From: CAYNWT01 sp964485095
GTDB taxonomy: Bacteria; Planctomycetota; Planctomycetia; Planctomycetales; Planctomycetaceae
Direction: 5' to 3'
NCBI GenBank assembly: GCA_964485095.1
Contig: CAZAIB010000011.1
Location: 26,445 to 90,444 of the forward strand
Length of the DNA stretch: 64,000 bases
Of this stretch, positions 34,192 to 44,568 are shown piece by piece. Numbering within the stretch: position 1 is the first letter of the stretch; each line of letters begins with the position of its first letter. The notes under the pieces are model-generated. The model searched no databases. It was not told the DNA's origin and saw only the letters and a program-made list of their open reading frames with translations. The translations under genes and the position numbers were made by a program.

Positions 34192-35363
34192 TGAAGGTTC
34201 GCTTCTCTTATCAGGAAAATCGGATGCAGCGTAAAGGCTTCACGTTAATCGAGTTGATCATCGTCATCACGATCCTGTTGATCCTGCTGGCAATGACCAC
34301 GGCCGTCGTGAACTTTTCTCTTGGTGCAGAGAAGGTTGGCGGTGGAGCCCGTCAGATTCAGTCGTATCTGTTGGGAGCCCGGGACCGCGCACTGCATTCT
34401 GGTGAATTGCGTGGGGTTCGGTTTCTGCAGGATCCCGAGCGTCCACCGGAAGACGGTGCTGTAATTACCAGCCTGGTGTTTGTCGGCGAATCCGAGCTGC
34501 ACACAGGTGCGTCAAACAATGCTCGAATCCAGCTTGAGCGCCGCGCCGGTGATCGGCGGGCAGACATTGTGGCGGGCAACGCTGCTACGTTGTGGTGGGA
34601 GTTGTATCAGCGGCGGAATCTCTTCCCGAACGGGCAGCGGATTCGTATTCCCAATGACCGGACTGGTTCGTGGTACACAATCATTGGGTTCGCCAACCCA
34701 TCGGTCTGGGAGGCTCCGGCGCCGCCTAATCCGCGAATTGAAAACGGCGATGACCTGTTCCCATTGAAGATGATTATCTCGCCACCATATCGCGACCCGG
34801 GTACTCCGCTGGTTGGAACCGGCGGGACCGGAACCGTAAAGGCGTATTCCGGGGACCATCCCAATACATACGGTCTGGAACTACCAAGAACTATTCTCCC
34901 GGAAGAGCCGGTCCTCTTCCCGAAGGGAATCGTAATCGACTTGTTGTCTTCAGACGTGCCATCGACATGGCTGCCAACCAGCAGCAGTGCTCAAAATCGT
35001 GTTTTTAGAGAGATCATGTTCTCACCACGGGGCAGTGTTGTGGGTTCAGCGGCGTCGAAGGGCATCATTCACTTTTATGTCACTGAACTGAGTGCCGCAG
35101 ATTTGTTTGAGCAGCACCTTACAGACACGTTTGGTGGCACAGCCCCCGGGTTGGTGCCTGCGGATGATATACCGCTGGCGGGAGGGCCGCCTGAGCCAAT
35201 TGGGGACCGAGCTTTGGTTTCTGTCTTTACACAAACCGGCGCCGTGTCGTCGCATCCGATTGATCCGACGGACGCTGTTGATCTCAGCGGCAACAGCGGG
35301 GCAGATGGGATTGCTGATGACCCTTATCGATTCGCGGAAACGGGTGAGGTAATCAAACAATGA
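34191..35363 (+). CDS. Pseudopilin, GspH-like
   Basis: A 390-residue protein with the prepilin motif RKG then FTLIELIIVITILLILLAM; cleavage after G16 and Glu at +5. After the helix, the ARQIQSYLLGARDRALHSGELRGVRF segment is typical of GspH/FimT minor pseudopilins. The mature part is again more than twice the normal size. Start and stop overlap both neighbours (TAATG at 34189-34193, ATGA at 35360-35363), which shows tight translational coupling. Confidence 0.87.
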   Translation: MKVRFSYQENRMQRKGFTLIELIIVITILLILLAMTTAVVNFSLGAEKVGGGARQIQSYLLGARDRALHSGELRGVRFLQDPERPPEDGAVITSLVFVGESELHTGASNNARIQLERRAGDRRADIVAGNAATLWWELYQRRNLFPNGQRIRIPNDRTGSWYTIIGFANPSVWEAPAPPNPRIENGDDLFPLKMIISPPYRDPGTPLVGTGGTGTVKAYSGDHPNTYGLELPRTILPEEPVLFPKGIVIDLLSSDVPSTWLPTSSSAQNRVFREIMFSPRGSVVGSAASKGIIHFYVTELSAADLFEQHLTDTFGGTAPGLVPADDIPLAGGPPEPIGDRALVSVFTQTGAVSSHPIDPTDAVDLSGNSGADGIADDPYRFAETGEVIKQ

Positions 35364-36880
35364 TACGCAAACACTCGCGGAATCACGGTTCAGCACGAAC
35401 CGGTGCCACGCTTACCGAAGTGTTGATGTCGATGCTTATCATGAGCATCGGTGTGAGCTTCGTAGCGGCTGTATTTCCATTGGCGCTGCTGAAATCGGTT
35501 CAGAGCACGCAGATGACGAATGCTACGATCCTGTTCTATCAGGCTCGATCACTGGTCGAGATGATGCCGAACCGTCTGCACAATCCGAATGGTGATCCGC
35601 GTCAGGCTGGCGGCGGATTCGTTAACGACAACCCGAGAACCTTCAGTGAGCACTTTAGCTCGAACTACATCATCGATCCGTGGGGTTACTTCATCCACGA
35701 GCAGGATGGTAGCGGTACTCAGTTCCCGGTGCGTCCGGAGATGCTACCACCTTTCGACGATACGGCAGTGGCTCAACGTCCAGCTCTGGTTGGGTTTCCG
35801 TTTGGCAACCTGGGAGCTGATGTCAGCGTGCCAGTTTTTCCTGGAGCACGATCGTTAGAGCGGTTTGATGGTGGCATTCGCGCCGATACTTTTACGCAGC
35901 CAGTGAACGCAGCATGGGAGAGTTATCGCGAACGTCTTGGTGCGACGTTGAGTTCGTCCGTCGATCGTTGGGGGGACCCGCTTGAAACGGACAATATCCT
36001 GTCCGTCGACTCCCAGTCGATTGTTCTGGATCCAAGTGTGGACCTCTCTGGTCTGCCGGTGCGAGTTACACCGCCGGCGGGCGCGTTGATTATTCCAGAC
36101 CCGGACACCGTTCGCATCACTCTATTCCATGAGAACGGCCGCGAGAGCCAGGCTTACCCGGTCACGATGGTCGACGGCAATGTGGTGCACTGGGGCGAAG
36201 CGGGCGGCGATTTTAACGTAAATGGAACCATTGATAACCGGATTCTGCCTAACAACTATTTTGTGGGCACTCGGACTGCCGGTGGTACCGCGTTCGATGC
36301 GACGCGAGTGAGCCACGTTACCATTGAGATTAATCTGATCCGTCAGTTCTCGTGGTTCCTGACCGTGCGTAAGGACGGAGCAGGTGCGGCGACCGTGGAT
36401 GCTGTGATGGTGTTTAACCGCCGCGTGGACCCCATTAACGAACATGCTTATCGGGCGGTGTTTCGTGAGGGGACCAACACTGTGCTGGTTGAGTCTGCAG
36501 ATCCGGGACGCGCGGCCGAACCTGAGCCTTTCATGAAGAAGGGAGGCTATGTGTTTGACGCAAACAATGCTGAGTGGTACCGCATTCGAGATGTGCAGGA
36601 ATTTGGTCCCGGAGCATACGACGCTGTGCTGACTGTGGAAGGACCTGTTCGGCGTTCGAGTGGGGAAGATACTGTCGATGCTGATCAGGCTCTGACCAAC
36701 GAAGATGCAAACAACAATGGCGTGCTCGATGGCGGCGAGGATTTGAACGGCAACGGACGGCTGGATTCCGAGGACGCCAACGGAAATGGTGTCTTCGACT
36801 ACGGCACGGCAATCTTTCTGCCAGGCGTGCTAGAGGTTTTCCCAATGGGTCGGTTCAGCTTGCCGGAGAACGTGCTATGA
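35360..36880 (+). CDS. Pseudopilin, GspI/PilV-like, with C-terminal calcium-loop repeats
   Basis: A 506-residue protein. The leader ends SARTG, then ATLTEVLMSMLIMSIGVSFVA, with Glu at +5, like GspI/PilV. Near the C-terminus, EDANNNGVLDGGEDLNGNG and a following EDANGNGVFD form three tandem EF-hand/dockerin-like loops (nt about 36700-36800). Minor pseudopilins are usually 120-180 residues, so the extension is large. Overlaps the next gene by ATGA. Probably part of the tip complex of the fibre. Confidence 0.85.
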   Translation: MIRKHSRNHGSARTGATLTEVLMSMLIMSIGVSFVAAVFPLALLKSVQSTQMTNATILFYQARSLVEMMPNRLHNPNGDPRQAGGGFVNDNPRTFSEHFSSNYIIDPWGYFIHEQDGSGTQFPVRPEMLPPFDDTAVAQRPALVGFPFGNLGADVSVPVFPGARSLERFDGGIRADTFTQPVNAAWESYRERLGATLSSSVDRWGDPLETDNILSVDSQSIVLDPSVDLSGLPVRVTPPAGALIIPDPDTVRITLFHENGRESQAYPVTMVDGNVVHWGEAGGDFNVNGTIDNRILPNNYFVGTRTAGGTAFDATRVSHVTIEINLIRQFSWFLTVRKDGAGAATVDAVMVFNRRVDPINEHAYRAVFREGTNTVLVESADPGRAAEPEPFMKKGGYVFDANNAEWYRIRDVQEFGPGAYDAVLTVEGPVRRSSGEDTVDADQALTNEDANNNGVLDGGEDLNGNGRLDSEDANGNGVFDYGTAIFLPGVLEVFPMGRFSLPENVL

Positions 36881-38706
36881 GATTGTCGAATCCCGTTTCA
36901 GGTAGTGGCACCAAGGTTCGTCAGGGGTTCACCCTTGTTGAGATGCTGGTCGCTGTTGCACTCGTGCTACTCATGATGACGATGTTTGGAGAGATCTTCA
37001 GCATTGCATCCAGTTCAGTTTCGTTACAGCGTGGGATTGCAAATAACGATCAGCGCGCTCGTGCTATGGATACGATGTTCCGTGGTGACATAAGTAAGCG
37101 TTCTTTTCGCGATGTGCTTGGCTTTCTGCCAGGTGAAGATCCCAATACGACTCCCCATCCCTTTGGTGGTCGTCGTGGTTACTTTTCCATTTCGACGAAT
37201 GATCGGTTCAATGGGGCCGACGATGTTCTGCAACTGACGATCAACACCGCGTCTATCCGCACCAATGGGGACGAGACACCAATCTTCGGCAGAGGTACGG
37301 CGCTGAGTGCCAGTCTGGTCGATAGTCCGAATCAACCGGATGCAGATGACGGTCAGGTAGAACCGGATCGCACGTCGCAGTCGTCCGCTGCTGAGGTCAG
37401 TTACTTCCTAAGACGCGGGAATTTGTATCGGCGTGTGCTTCTGATCCGCGAACCTCTGGAATTGGCCGGCGAAGAAACTGAGCCGCAACCTGAACTCGCT
37501 GATGGCAGTGATCCGTTTCAGCTGACCGCGACAGGTGAGTATCTGACGTCGTTTGGTCCCCGAAGTCCAGGGATGACTGCCTCGTTCTGGAGCGACTTCG
37601 ACTTCTCCGCTCATCGCACACTTAACCCCGATACCGGATTGTTTGAACGGGTCCAATTTCACGGATTGAACTCGTTGGAAAACGAACCAACCGGAGCGAC
37701 TTTTTTCTCGCTTGGGAAACCAAGCTTCCGTTTTGGTCACGATGTGGTAACCGGACAGCCTCGCGAATTCGGCGTGATCAACAATGATGGTGACGTGCAG
37801 CTTGCGTTTTTTGGCCGGTTTCTACAGGAAGAAACTTCAAGCGTGAACTTTGGGTATCCGCAGTGGGACAGTGGTTTTGATACCGACGGTGATGGTACTG
37901 CGGACGGCACCGGAGCAAACCCGTTTGACCCGGCTGTCGCACATGTACTGGATGGTGAAACCAGAGTCATCACCTCGTTTCGAGGCGGTCAACGCAGGTC
38001 GGAAGATTTACTGCTGACCAACGTTCATGAATTCCGCGTTGAAATTTGGGACGAACGGCTGCAAAGATTTGTGGCACCGGGCCACGAAGATTTCAACCTC
38101 GGTGGCGAGATGGGCGACTACCACCAAGATCGATGTATTAATACCGGCTATGGGTCGGCCGGCTCTGACCGAGCGGCGTTCGATACATGGCACCCCGGTC
38201 TGGGATCGTTGCCGCCCTACCGAGCGATGCAGTTCTATCCCCCGGGTTCCGTTGCGTTTAACACTGCTGACAATCCGGGAATCCCGGCGAACAAGAGGCC
38301 GGAAATTTGGGCTCCTGGGCGAACCTTCGGCGCTATGACTAACTACGAGGTTGGGGACCGAGTGTTCCCATTCACGATTGATCTAAACGGGAACGGTTCT
38401 GACGAAGAACTTGGGGCGAGCTCTGATGGGGTACTGGACTTTCCAACGGAGTCGCACTCGCCGACTCGACCGATGGGGTATGCCTTTTACTACGTTTGCA
38501 TTCGAGCAGGTGAGTCAGGTTCAACGGCACCGCCGTGGCAGGCCCGCGAAGGAGCTTTGGTTACCGACACAGGTGCGAACCCCGCGATTTGGCGAGCCGT
38601 TCCTAACCTGCGACCTTTGGATGCTGTTAGGGTAACCCTGCGGTTCATTGACCCCGGCACCGAGCGAGTTCGTCAGGTCTCGATCACGCAATCTCTGACA
38701 GAGTAG
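36877..38706 (+). CDS. Pseudopilin, GspJ-like, enlarged
   Basis: A 609-residue protein. The prepilin motif is VRQG, then FTLVEMLVAVALVLLMMTMF, with Glu at +5, and QRARAMDTMFRGDISKRSFR follows, like the GspJ pattern QRA-x3-L-x-RD. GspJ is usually about 200 residues; here the mature part is three times larger, with a DTDGDGTADGT loop. It sits just before the giant GspK-like gene, the same order I-J-K as in type II secretion operons. Start overlaps the preceding stop by four bases. Confidence 0.86.
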   Translation: MRLSNPVSGSGTKVRQGFTLVEMLVAVALVLLMMTMFGEIFSIASSSVSLQRGIANNDQRARAMDTMFRGDISKRSFRDVLGFLPGEDPNTTPHPFGGRRGYFSISTNDRFNGADDVLQLTINTASIRTNGDETPIFGRGTALSASLVDSPNQPDADDGQVEPDRTSQSSAAEVSYFLRRGNLYRRVLLIREPLELAGEETEPQPELADGSDPFQLTATGEYLTSFGPRSPGMTASFWSDFDFSAHRTLNPDTGLFERVQFHGLNSLENEPTGATFFSLGKPSFRFGHDVVTGQPREFGVINNDGDVQLAFFGRFLQEETSSVNFGYPQWDSGFDTDGDGTADGTGANPFDPAVAHVLDGETRVITSFRGGQRRSEDLLLTNVHEFRVEIWDERLQRFVAPGHEDFNLGGEMGDYHQDRCINTGYGSAGSDRAAFDTWHPGLGSLPPYRAMQFYPPGSVAFNTADNPGIPANKRPEIWAPGRTFGAMTNYEVGDRVFPFTIDLNGNGSDEELGASSDGVLDFPTESHSPTRPMGYAFYYVCIRAGESGSTAPPWQAREGALVTDTGANPAIWRAVPNLRPLDAVRVTLRFIDPGTERVRQVSITQSLTE

Positions 38707-38768
38707 GGCTTTCACGACGCAACGTTCTGTTGTTCAAGACGACAAGTTCTTGTCGAGGAGACAGTTTG

Positions 38769-41700
38769 ATGAAACATGCCGCCAAACATGCTCAGGCCTG
38801 CGCACCTCCCGTGCAGGCGTATGAACGTCGTGGTTCAACGCTAATTATTGTCCTGGCATTGTTGGGGCTACTAACTCTGTTGGGGTTGGTGTTCTATACC
38901 TTCGCGCGGTCAGAACATGCCGCAGCCGAGTTCTTCACGGAAGCAGCGAAGGACGTACGTGTTCGGCCCGACGATAGTTTTGAATTCGCGTTGGAGACTC
39001 TGCTGATTGGCGGAAAAACTCGTGCGAGAAACAACGTTCTGGGTAGTGCTCAGGAGAGCCAGATTGGTAGCCAGCGTCACGCCATTGTGGCGAATCTGAT
39101 CGGTCGTGACCTGCGTCCGGGAACAGGCTCGGGCGTGAATATCATCTATGTCGACGATGGCAATGGGAATCGGGTTCCCGCAGTTGATCAAAACGGTGAT
39201 GGAGTAGCTGATCCTCCGGCTGCGGATGGAGACAGCTTGCTTGAAATGGTTGATTCACAAGTGGTTGGCCGAGTACGCAATGTGGCCGCGCTGCCGGAAG
39301 CGGATCCTGGTTACACCTATCCAGACCACAACAATATGTTTCTTGGCTACCGCGGCTGGGCGGTTCGAGAGACTGCCGGCGGGCCTGCTATTGTTCCTGT
39401 GGTGATCCCGTCCTTCATGCGTCCGGGCCTTTTGCGCAAGGGTGGTACGGTCGACCCAACCAATCCCGCAGTGATTACTGACGCAGAGTGGTATCAGGAT
39501 CCAGCGTTTCGAGGACGGAACTTTCGCCCTAATCCAGGCCATATCTACGTGAGTCCGGATGGGTCGGTTCCCTTGGACACAGCCAGCCAACCGTTCACTC
39601 GATTCCTCACGGACAGCGCAGCTACTGCCCTGGGCCTATCTGGTGGGTTCCCGTTCGCACCACCTGATCGCGATGCTGACGGGAGAATTGGCGAGCTTGG
39701 AATATTCACGCACACCAGTGCTGAACTCTCAGCTGATCCCACGTTGGCCGAGAATTACGAGCTTGATGTCGATACTGACGGTGATGGCATTTTCGATGCG
39801 ATTTGGATGGACTTCGATTATCCAGTGCAAGAAGACCCGGTGACCGGCCGGAAATTCACTCTGATGTTCTCCGTCTTCATCGAAGACATGGAAGGCCTGA
39901 TTAATCTCAATGCCCACGGTAACCTTGGTGGAGAAATTCCGCTTACCGCCCCGACGCAGGATACGCGTCGGTTCCCGCTGACCGGTCGTCTTGGAGGCTT
40001 GGAATCCCTATCGACTCTGGCACCCGCACATACCGGAGCAGTCTCGCGGTCCAATCTCGGAATGAGTCCGTCGGAGATTAATCCGATTTATGCGTTGCTT
40101 CGCCAGCCCCCGACTGCTGCGAACGCATTCGAACAGCACCTGCGTTCGTTCGGTCGCGTTCCTGCGGACGCTCACGAACTAGCCAACATGGAGTGGTTCT
40201 GGCTGTTGGCCGGGCGCGGTCAGTTGGGTGCGAATCTTCCCGCATCGGTGAGCGATATTACCGACATTTTTCCGGGGCGTTTTGGTGAGCCGAATCGCTT
40301 GTTCCAGTTCCTGCAGAGTGGTCAATTCGCCGATCTCCCACTAGCGGGGAACTCGACCGAAGATGACAACACCAATGTTCTTGAAGGTGTCACCGGACCG
40401 ACGCTGGCTGTCAGTGGTGCGGCAAGTGTAGAAACAGCGCTTCGCGGCCTGACCCATCCGCTGGACTATCAGGGATCGGGACGGTTTGTGGATCCGACAA
40501 ATCCTCGATTACCTCTGACACAGGCGACGGGGGCTGTTTTGACTCCGCGTTATGCGGGCTACGGCTTGTTCAATCCGAATCCAGCCAACGCAGCAAGCAC
40601 CCCGTTAAGTCGTAATCAACTGCACCTGGCTGGTGCAGATGGAATACTGGATACCAGCGCCGGGTCGGACGATGCGGTGTTCTATCCGTTCGCCTACCCG
40701 ATTAATCCATACAACCACTTGTTTAACGACATGCTGGAAACCACCCTAGAGCCGGAGCGATCTCAGCGACCTGACGATGAACCATTTTCGCCAAGTGATA
40801 CAGCTTACCTGCACATGGAGGAAAGCAGCATCAGAGCCGCCGGAGATGGTGTTAGCGAGCGATTGCCAAACCTGGCTCCCGAAACCCTGGATCCGCAATC
40901 GGGCATCCGCAATCGACTCACCACTTTAAGCTGGCGATTGAAGAACCATTCACTCAGCGTTCCGTTTCCCGGTAGTCTTACCACGCCGTTTGGACCCGAT
41001 GGTGCCCCGGGGTGGGCGGACGTAGATGACGACCGCGACGGCGTTAGGGACGAACCAGACGAAGCTGGGACGTTCGACCCTAACACTCACACGTATTCTG
41101 AAGATGGCTTTCGAGCCTGGGAATTCAACGCAGACACCATCGTACCCGGTAACAACGTGCAAGCTGGTAACGGCCGTTTTGAGTTCCCGCCACGATTCGG
41201 TCGAGCCCCTACTTTTGCAAGTCGGGGACTTGGTACTCAGACGGTGGAATCAGACGGTTCGATCTCAGAAGACCCGTTTCGAGTACAGCTGCGGCGCTTG
41301 CTGTTTCTGGAAGCGGGCGACACGCGGCCGGAGTTCGGGCAACTCCGGCTGAATTTGAATGCTCTTCTGGATGTTGAGCGGTTGCCGGACCGTCCCGCGA
41401 ACCTGTTGCGAGGAAACCTGCTGTACCGCAACCTGACAGAACACCCCGACGCTGTTGAAGCGGGAGCGTTGACAACCACAGCGATTGACCCAACCGGATC
41501 GTTTCCTCCTCAAACTCTTGCACAGCGGGAGTTTTGGGCACGACGAGACCGTCAGAAGATGGCTCGTGACATCTACGTGATGCTGTACACCCTCGGCGGT
41601 GGCAACGACAACAAGAACTACACAAGTAGTAACTTGGCTGTCACTGGCACAGGCACATCCCAGATGGCTGACGAATCAGCTGGTACTCCAACTTACTCAC

Positions 41701-44219
41701 GCTACTCGCGACATCAGATGCGTGAAATGGCTCAGTTTGCAGTCAACGTTGTAGACGCGTTGGATAGGGACAATGTCATCACTAAGTTTGAGTTCGACAT
41801 GAACCTGGGGGACACTTTCGATCGGACAGACCCAAGTGCTCCGGTAATTCTGCGGTCTGGCTGGAATCTCGATGATAACCCGGACACTGTTGATGGTTCC
41901 GGCAGTTGGAACCCATCGACCGACGACCCTTACCACCCGAACGATAGAGTTGAGCGTGGGGTTGTTTATGGGGTTGAACGTGAGTCTGCTTTGTTCAGTG
42001 AAGTACTGGGCATTCTGGCACCAGAGCTAGACGATGATCATCCAGCTACGTTGTACGACGATTCCATGAACGACCATGCGTTCCTATATGTTGAATTGCA
42101 AAATCAGGGCAACACGGATGTGCCTCTGGCGACTCCGGAATCAATCAACGAAGAAACCGCGATTTACCGCATTCGTCGATTCAACAGTAACTCATCGACA
42201 ATCACCGCTAACCACGACCGCGTTGCGTTCCTGCGTGATGTCGGTGAGATCGATGCTGGCGGACAGTTTGTCATGGCTGCCAGCGATGGTACGGATGTGG
42301 ACCTGAATGGAGAGCCTCGTCCCGCAGACTTCTACCTGCGAGAGACTGATACCTCACCCAATTTTCGTCGTATCGCACCCGCTAACGACATTCAGGCGCT
42401 GCCAACAGGTGCGTCCATGTCCTCTGATCCAGCTCTTCAGCCAACCGCAGATCTGGACCTTGTCCACATGGCACATCAGGTAGGTCAGCGATTTGTAGTC
42501 AACGGTAATGTGAGCACACCTGGCCGTGATTTCATGCAAGTACCGAATCCGGTTCCACCCGGGGCGTTCAACCCCAGCCAGCGGTATGTTCTCGTGCTGG
42601 AACGTCGACAAAATCCTAATATGCCCTCTCTTGCGGCAGGAAACGACTGGGTTGAAATCGATCGAACTTTCGTTGCTTTTCGCCGGTTCGATGTCATGGA
42701 CGGCGAGACAGTGGATGCGGTTCAAGCCCAACTGGAACGGCTGCTTTCGATTGAACGGCAGGAGAGTTTAAATGCGATGAATTTCACCGCACCCAATGCT
42801 GGTGCGCCGAACCTGTCTCCAACCCCCAGTGGAATGGCGGATCCAGCCACTGGTCGCCGCAATACGCTTGGTCGGCACAGTGGTGCTCCCACTGTGTTGT
42901 GGCACCAGCATTTCGACCGTGATTTCCATTCACTGGGAGAGCTACTCAATATTCCACTGACTGACCCTGCGTCGCTGACCGCTGGATTTGCCAACTCAAT
43001 GCGTATCCCAACCGGGGGTACGCAAAGTCAAACCAGTAGTGGAAGCAACGCTTGGGTACCTCCAGCAGTTGCTACCGAACTTGATATCACCGATTCGTCA
43101 ACTGGCCCTGCTATCCTCACTTATGGGCACGCATTAGCGGTCAGTTCTGGGTCGAATGTCAATCCGGACCGGTACACGAACGCTGCGGACGCGACTAGTA
43201 CAACAGCTTCTGTATCGGGCCCACAAATTGGTGCCGTGTCAGGCGCGAACGCTCGGTTCCTGCTACCTGGGTTCCCGGATGATATGGGTACGGTGGTTGC
43301 TGAAGCTGATCGTGACAATCGCTGGTTCCGTCTCTTTGGTATGTGGGAAATTGCAACCAGGACACATCGTCAGTTGGGTAACCCTCTGTTCGTAGACCGT
43401 GTGCCAGGGCCGATCAATCCAAATACCGTCAGGCATCCTGAAGTCTGGGCTGGAGTTGTAGATGACCCAAGCGTTACGGACTTACAATTGGATGCCACAT
43501 TCCAAACTAACCGCCGCAGTCCCCTGCCCGACCGGTTTAACTCGGGTGATGTCGAACATGACTGGTGGCATCGCCTGGTAGATTCTCGAGACGGTAGTTT
43601 TACCGCTGGGCACACGCTGCGAATTCCGGGGTTACCGGGCTCTAACCCCTTCCGTGACTTCGGATATATGGCTGGCAACGAGCTTCGTTCGTCCCGGCTG
43701 TTCCGACAGCAAACCGATCCGTCGTTGAACTCGGCTCGGCGGAATCATCCTGGGGAATTCTCTGGTGGCGCTGTGGACTTCGGGGCGACAGTCCTACGGA
43801 CTCTGGAAGTCGATGCAACAGACGTGGACAACGACGGCGCCGACGATAACGTCGGGCGTCGATGGCTGGAGGTTGGCGAGGCGAATGACCACAATGGAAG
43901 TGGCGTTGCGATGACGCCAATGACTCGTCATCGAATCACGTCGAAAGTTATGAACCACGCCAATCCGGTCAGTCACACTTTCGTGGTGCACATGACCATT
44001 GGTGCGTTTGAGGTCATTGAGCAGACGAGTTCGGCAGGTGTTCCTGTGTTTCGAGTTGGCCCGGAGTATGACCTGAATCGGGACGGCAATGTCGATACAG
44101 ACGACCATCGACGAGGTGTATTCGTTATCGACCGATCTGAATTTGCTCGTGCTTACGATCCTGGTTCACGGACCTTTGACTGGCGTCGGCTCATCAAGCA
44201 CGAGGTGATTATTCAGTAG
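38769..44219 (+). CDS. Giant GspK-like minor pseudopilin
   Basis: An 1816-residue protein, starting at ATG 38769 behind GAGGAGACAG. The prepilin motif is ERRG then STLIIVLALLGLLTLLGLVF: it lacks Glu at +5, a known mark of GspK. A later segment, FSVFIEDMEGLINLNAHGNL, corresponds to the GspK motif DE-x-G-x-INLN. GspK is normally about 300 residues. Calcium-loop motifs occur (DRDADGRIGEL, DVDTDGDGIFDAI, and NRDGNVDTDD near the end). It is likely the tip protein of the pseudopilus, with a very large exposed head. No internal frameshift or tandem duplication was noticed. Confidence 0.82.
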   Translation: MKHAAKHAQACAPPVQAYERRGSTLIIVLALLGLLTLLGLVFYTFARSEHAAAEFFTEAAKDVRVRPDDSFEFALETLLIGGKTRARNNVLGSAQESQIGSQRHAIVANLIGRDLRPGTGSGVNIIYVDDGNGNRVPAVDQNGDGVADPPAADGDSLLEMVDSQVVGRVRNVAALPEADPGYTYPDHNNMFLGYRGWAVRETAGGPAIVPVVIPSFMRPGLLRKGGTVDPTNPAVITDAEWYQDPAFRGRNFRPNPGHIYVSPDGSVPLDTASQPFTRFLTDSAATALGLSGGFPFAPPDRDADGRIGELGIFTHTSAELSADPTLAENYELDVDTDGDGIFDAIWMDFDYPVQEDPVTGRKFTLMFSVFIEDMEGLINLNAHGNLGGEIPLTAPTQDTRRFPLTGRLGGLESLSTLAPAHTGAVSRSNLGMSPSEINPIYALLRQPPTAANAFEQHLRSFGRVPADAHELANMEWFWLLAGRGQLGANLPASVSDITDIFPGRFGEPNRLFQFLQSGQFADLPLAGNSTEDDNTNVLEGVTGPTLAVSGAASVETALRGLTHPLDYQGSGRFVDPTNPRLPLTQATGAVLTPRYAGYGLFNPNPANAASTPLSRNQLHLAGADGILDTSAGSDDAVFYPFAYPINPYNHLFNDMLETTLEPERSQRPDDEPFSPSDTAYLHMEESSIRAAGDGVSERLPNLAPETLDPQSGIRNRLTTLSWRLKNHSLSVPFPGSLTTPFGPDGAPGWADVDDDRDGVRDEPDEAGTFDPNTHTYSEDGFRAWEFNADTIVPGNNVQAGNGRFEFPPRFGRAPTFASRGLGTQTVESDGSISEDPFRVQLRRLLFLEAGDTRPEFGQLRLNLNALLDVERLPDRPANLLRGNLLYRNLTEHPDAVEAGALTTTAIDPTGSFPPQTLAQREFWARRDRQKMARDIYVMLYTLGGGNDNKNYTSSNLAVTGTGTSQMADESAGTPTYSRYSRHQMREMAQFAVNVVDALDRDNVITKFEFDMNLGDTFDRTDPSAPVILRSGWNLDDNPDTVDGSGSWNPSTDDPYHPNDRVERGVVYGVERESALFSEVLGILAPELDDDHPATLYDDSMNDHAFLYVELQNQGNTDVPLATPESINEETAIYRIRRFNSNSSTITANHDRVAFLRDVGEIDAGGQFVMAASDGTDVDLNGEPRPADFYLRETDTSPNFRRIAPANDIQALPTGASMSSDPALQPTADLDLVHMAHQVGQRFVVNGNVSTPGRDFMQVPNPVPPGAFNPSQRYVLVLERRQNPNMPSLAAGNDWVEIDRTFVAFRRFDVMDGETVDAVQAQLERLLSIERQESLNAMNFTAPNAGAPNLSPTPSGMADPATGRRNTLGRHSGAPTVLWHQHFDRDFHSLGELLNIPLTDPASLTAGFANSMRIPTGGTQSQTSSGSNAWVPPAVATELDITDSSTGPAILTYGHALAVSSGSNVNPDRYTNAADATSTTASVSGPQIGAVSGANARFLLPGFPDDMGTVVAEADRDNRWFRLFGMWEIATRTHRQLGNPLFVDRVPGPINPNTVRHPEVWAGVVDDPSVTDLQLDATFQTNRRSPLPDRFNSGDVEHDWWHRLVDSRDGSFTAGHTLRIPGLPGSNPFRDFGYMAGNELRSSRLFRQQTDPSLNSARRNHPGEFSGGAVDFGATVLRTLEVDATDVDNDGADDNVGRRWLEVGEANDHNGSGVAMTPMTRHRITSKVMNHANPVSHTFVVHMTIGAFEVIEQTSSAGVPVFRVGPEYDLNRDGNVDTDDHRRGVFVIDRSEFARAYDPGSRTFDWRRLIKHEVIIQ

Positions 44220-44251
44220 TTGAATGAACACTAAGTTATCGCCTTCTTCAG

Positions 44252-44290
44252 GAATCTGCAGAGATTCTGATTGATGAACTCTGCAGATTC
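44252..44290 (+). terminator. Perfect 12 bp inverted repeat after the gspK-like gene
   Basis: GAATCTGCAGAG (44252-44263) and CTCTGCAGATTC (44279-44290) with a 15-base loop, 33 bases after the stop codon. The tail is AGCGTTATTT, only weakly T-rich. Probably a terminator or RNA-end stabiliser for the long pseudopilin transcript. Confidence 0.55.
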
Positions 44291-44568
44291 AGCGTTATTT
44301 ACAGTGTCAAAGTCGCTTGAGGGAAGTACTCTTGTTGCATTCTGCTACAGCGGATTCCTGCGTGTTTGACGGTTTTTTGCTTCCTGTGGGCTGCATTTTG
44401 AACTTTGCCACCTTCTGGACGACATTTGAGGGTTTGGAATACCCTTTGCTGAGGAAGACTAAGATGGCAGGGATGCAACAAAACACCTGAAAGTGACCCC
44501 CACCGGGGCCAGTCAGTAAATAAACTAACCACCGTACATTTCTTGCTCGATTTTCTTCGGAGAACCTC
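44291..44568. other. Upstream region of the DUF1559 gene
   Basis: No gene seen. It should hold the promoter of the DUF1559 gene; a CGGAG ribosome site lies seven bases before its ATG. Long minus-strand frames here do not resemble protein. Confidence 0.4.
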
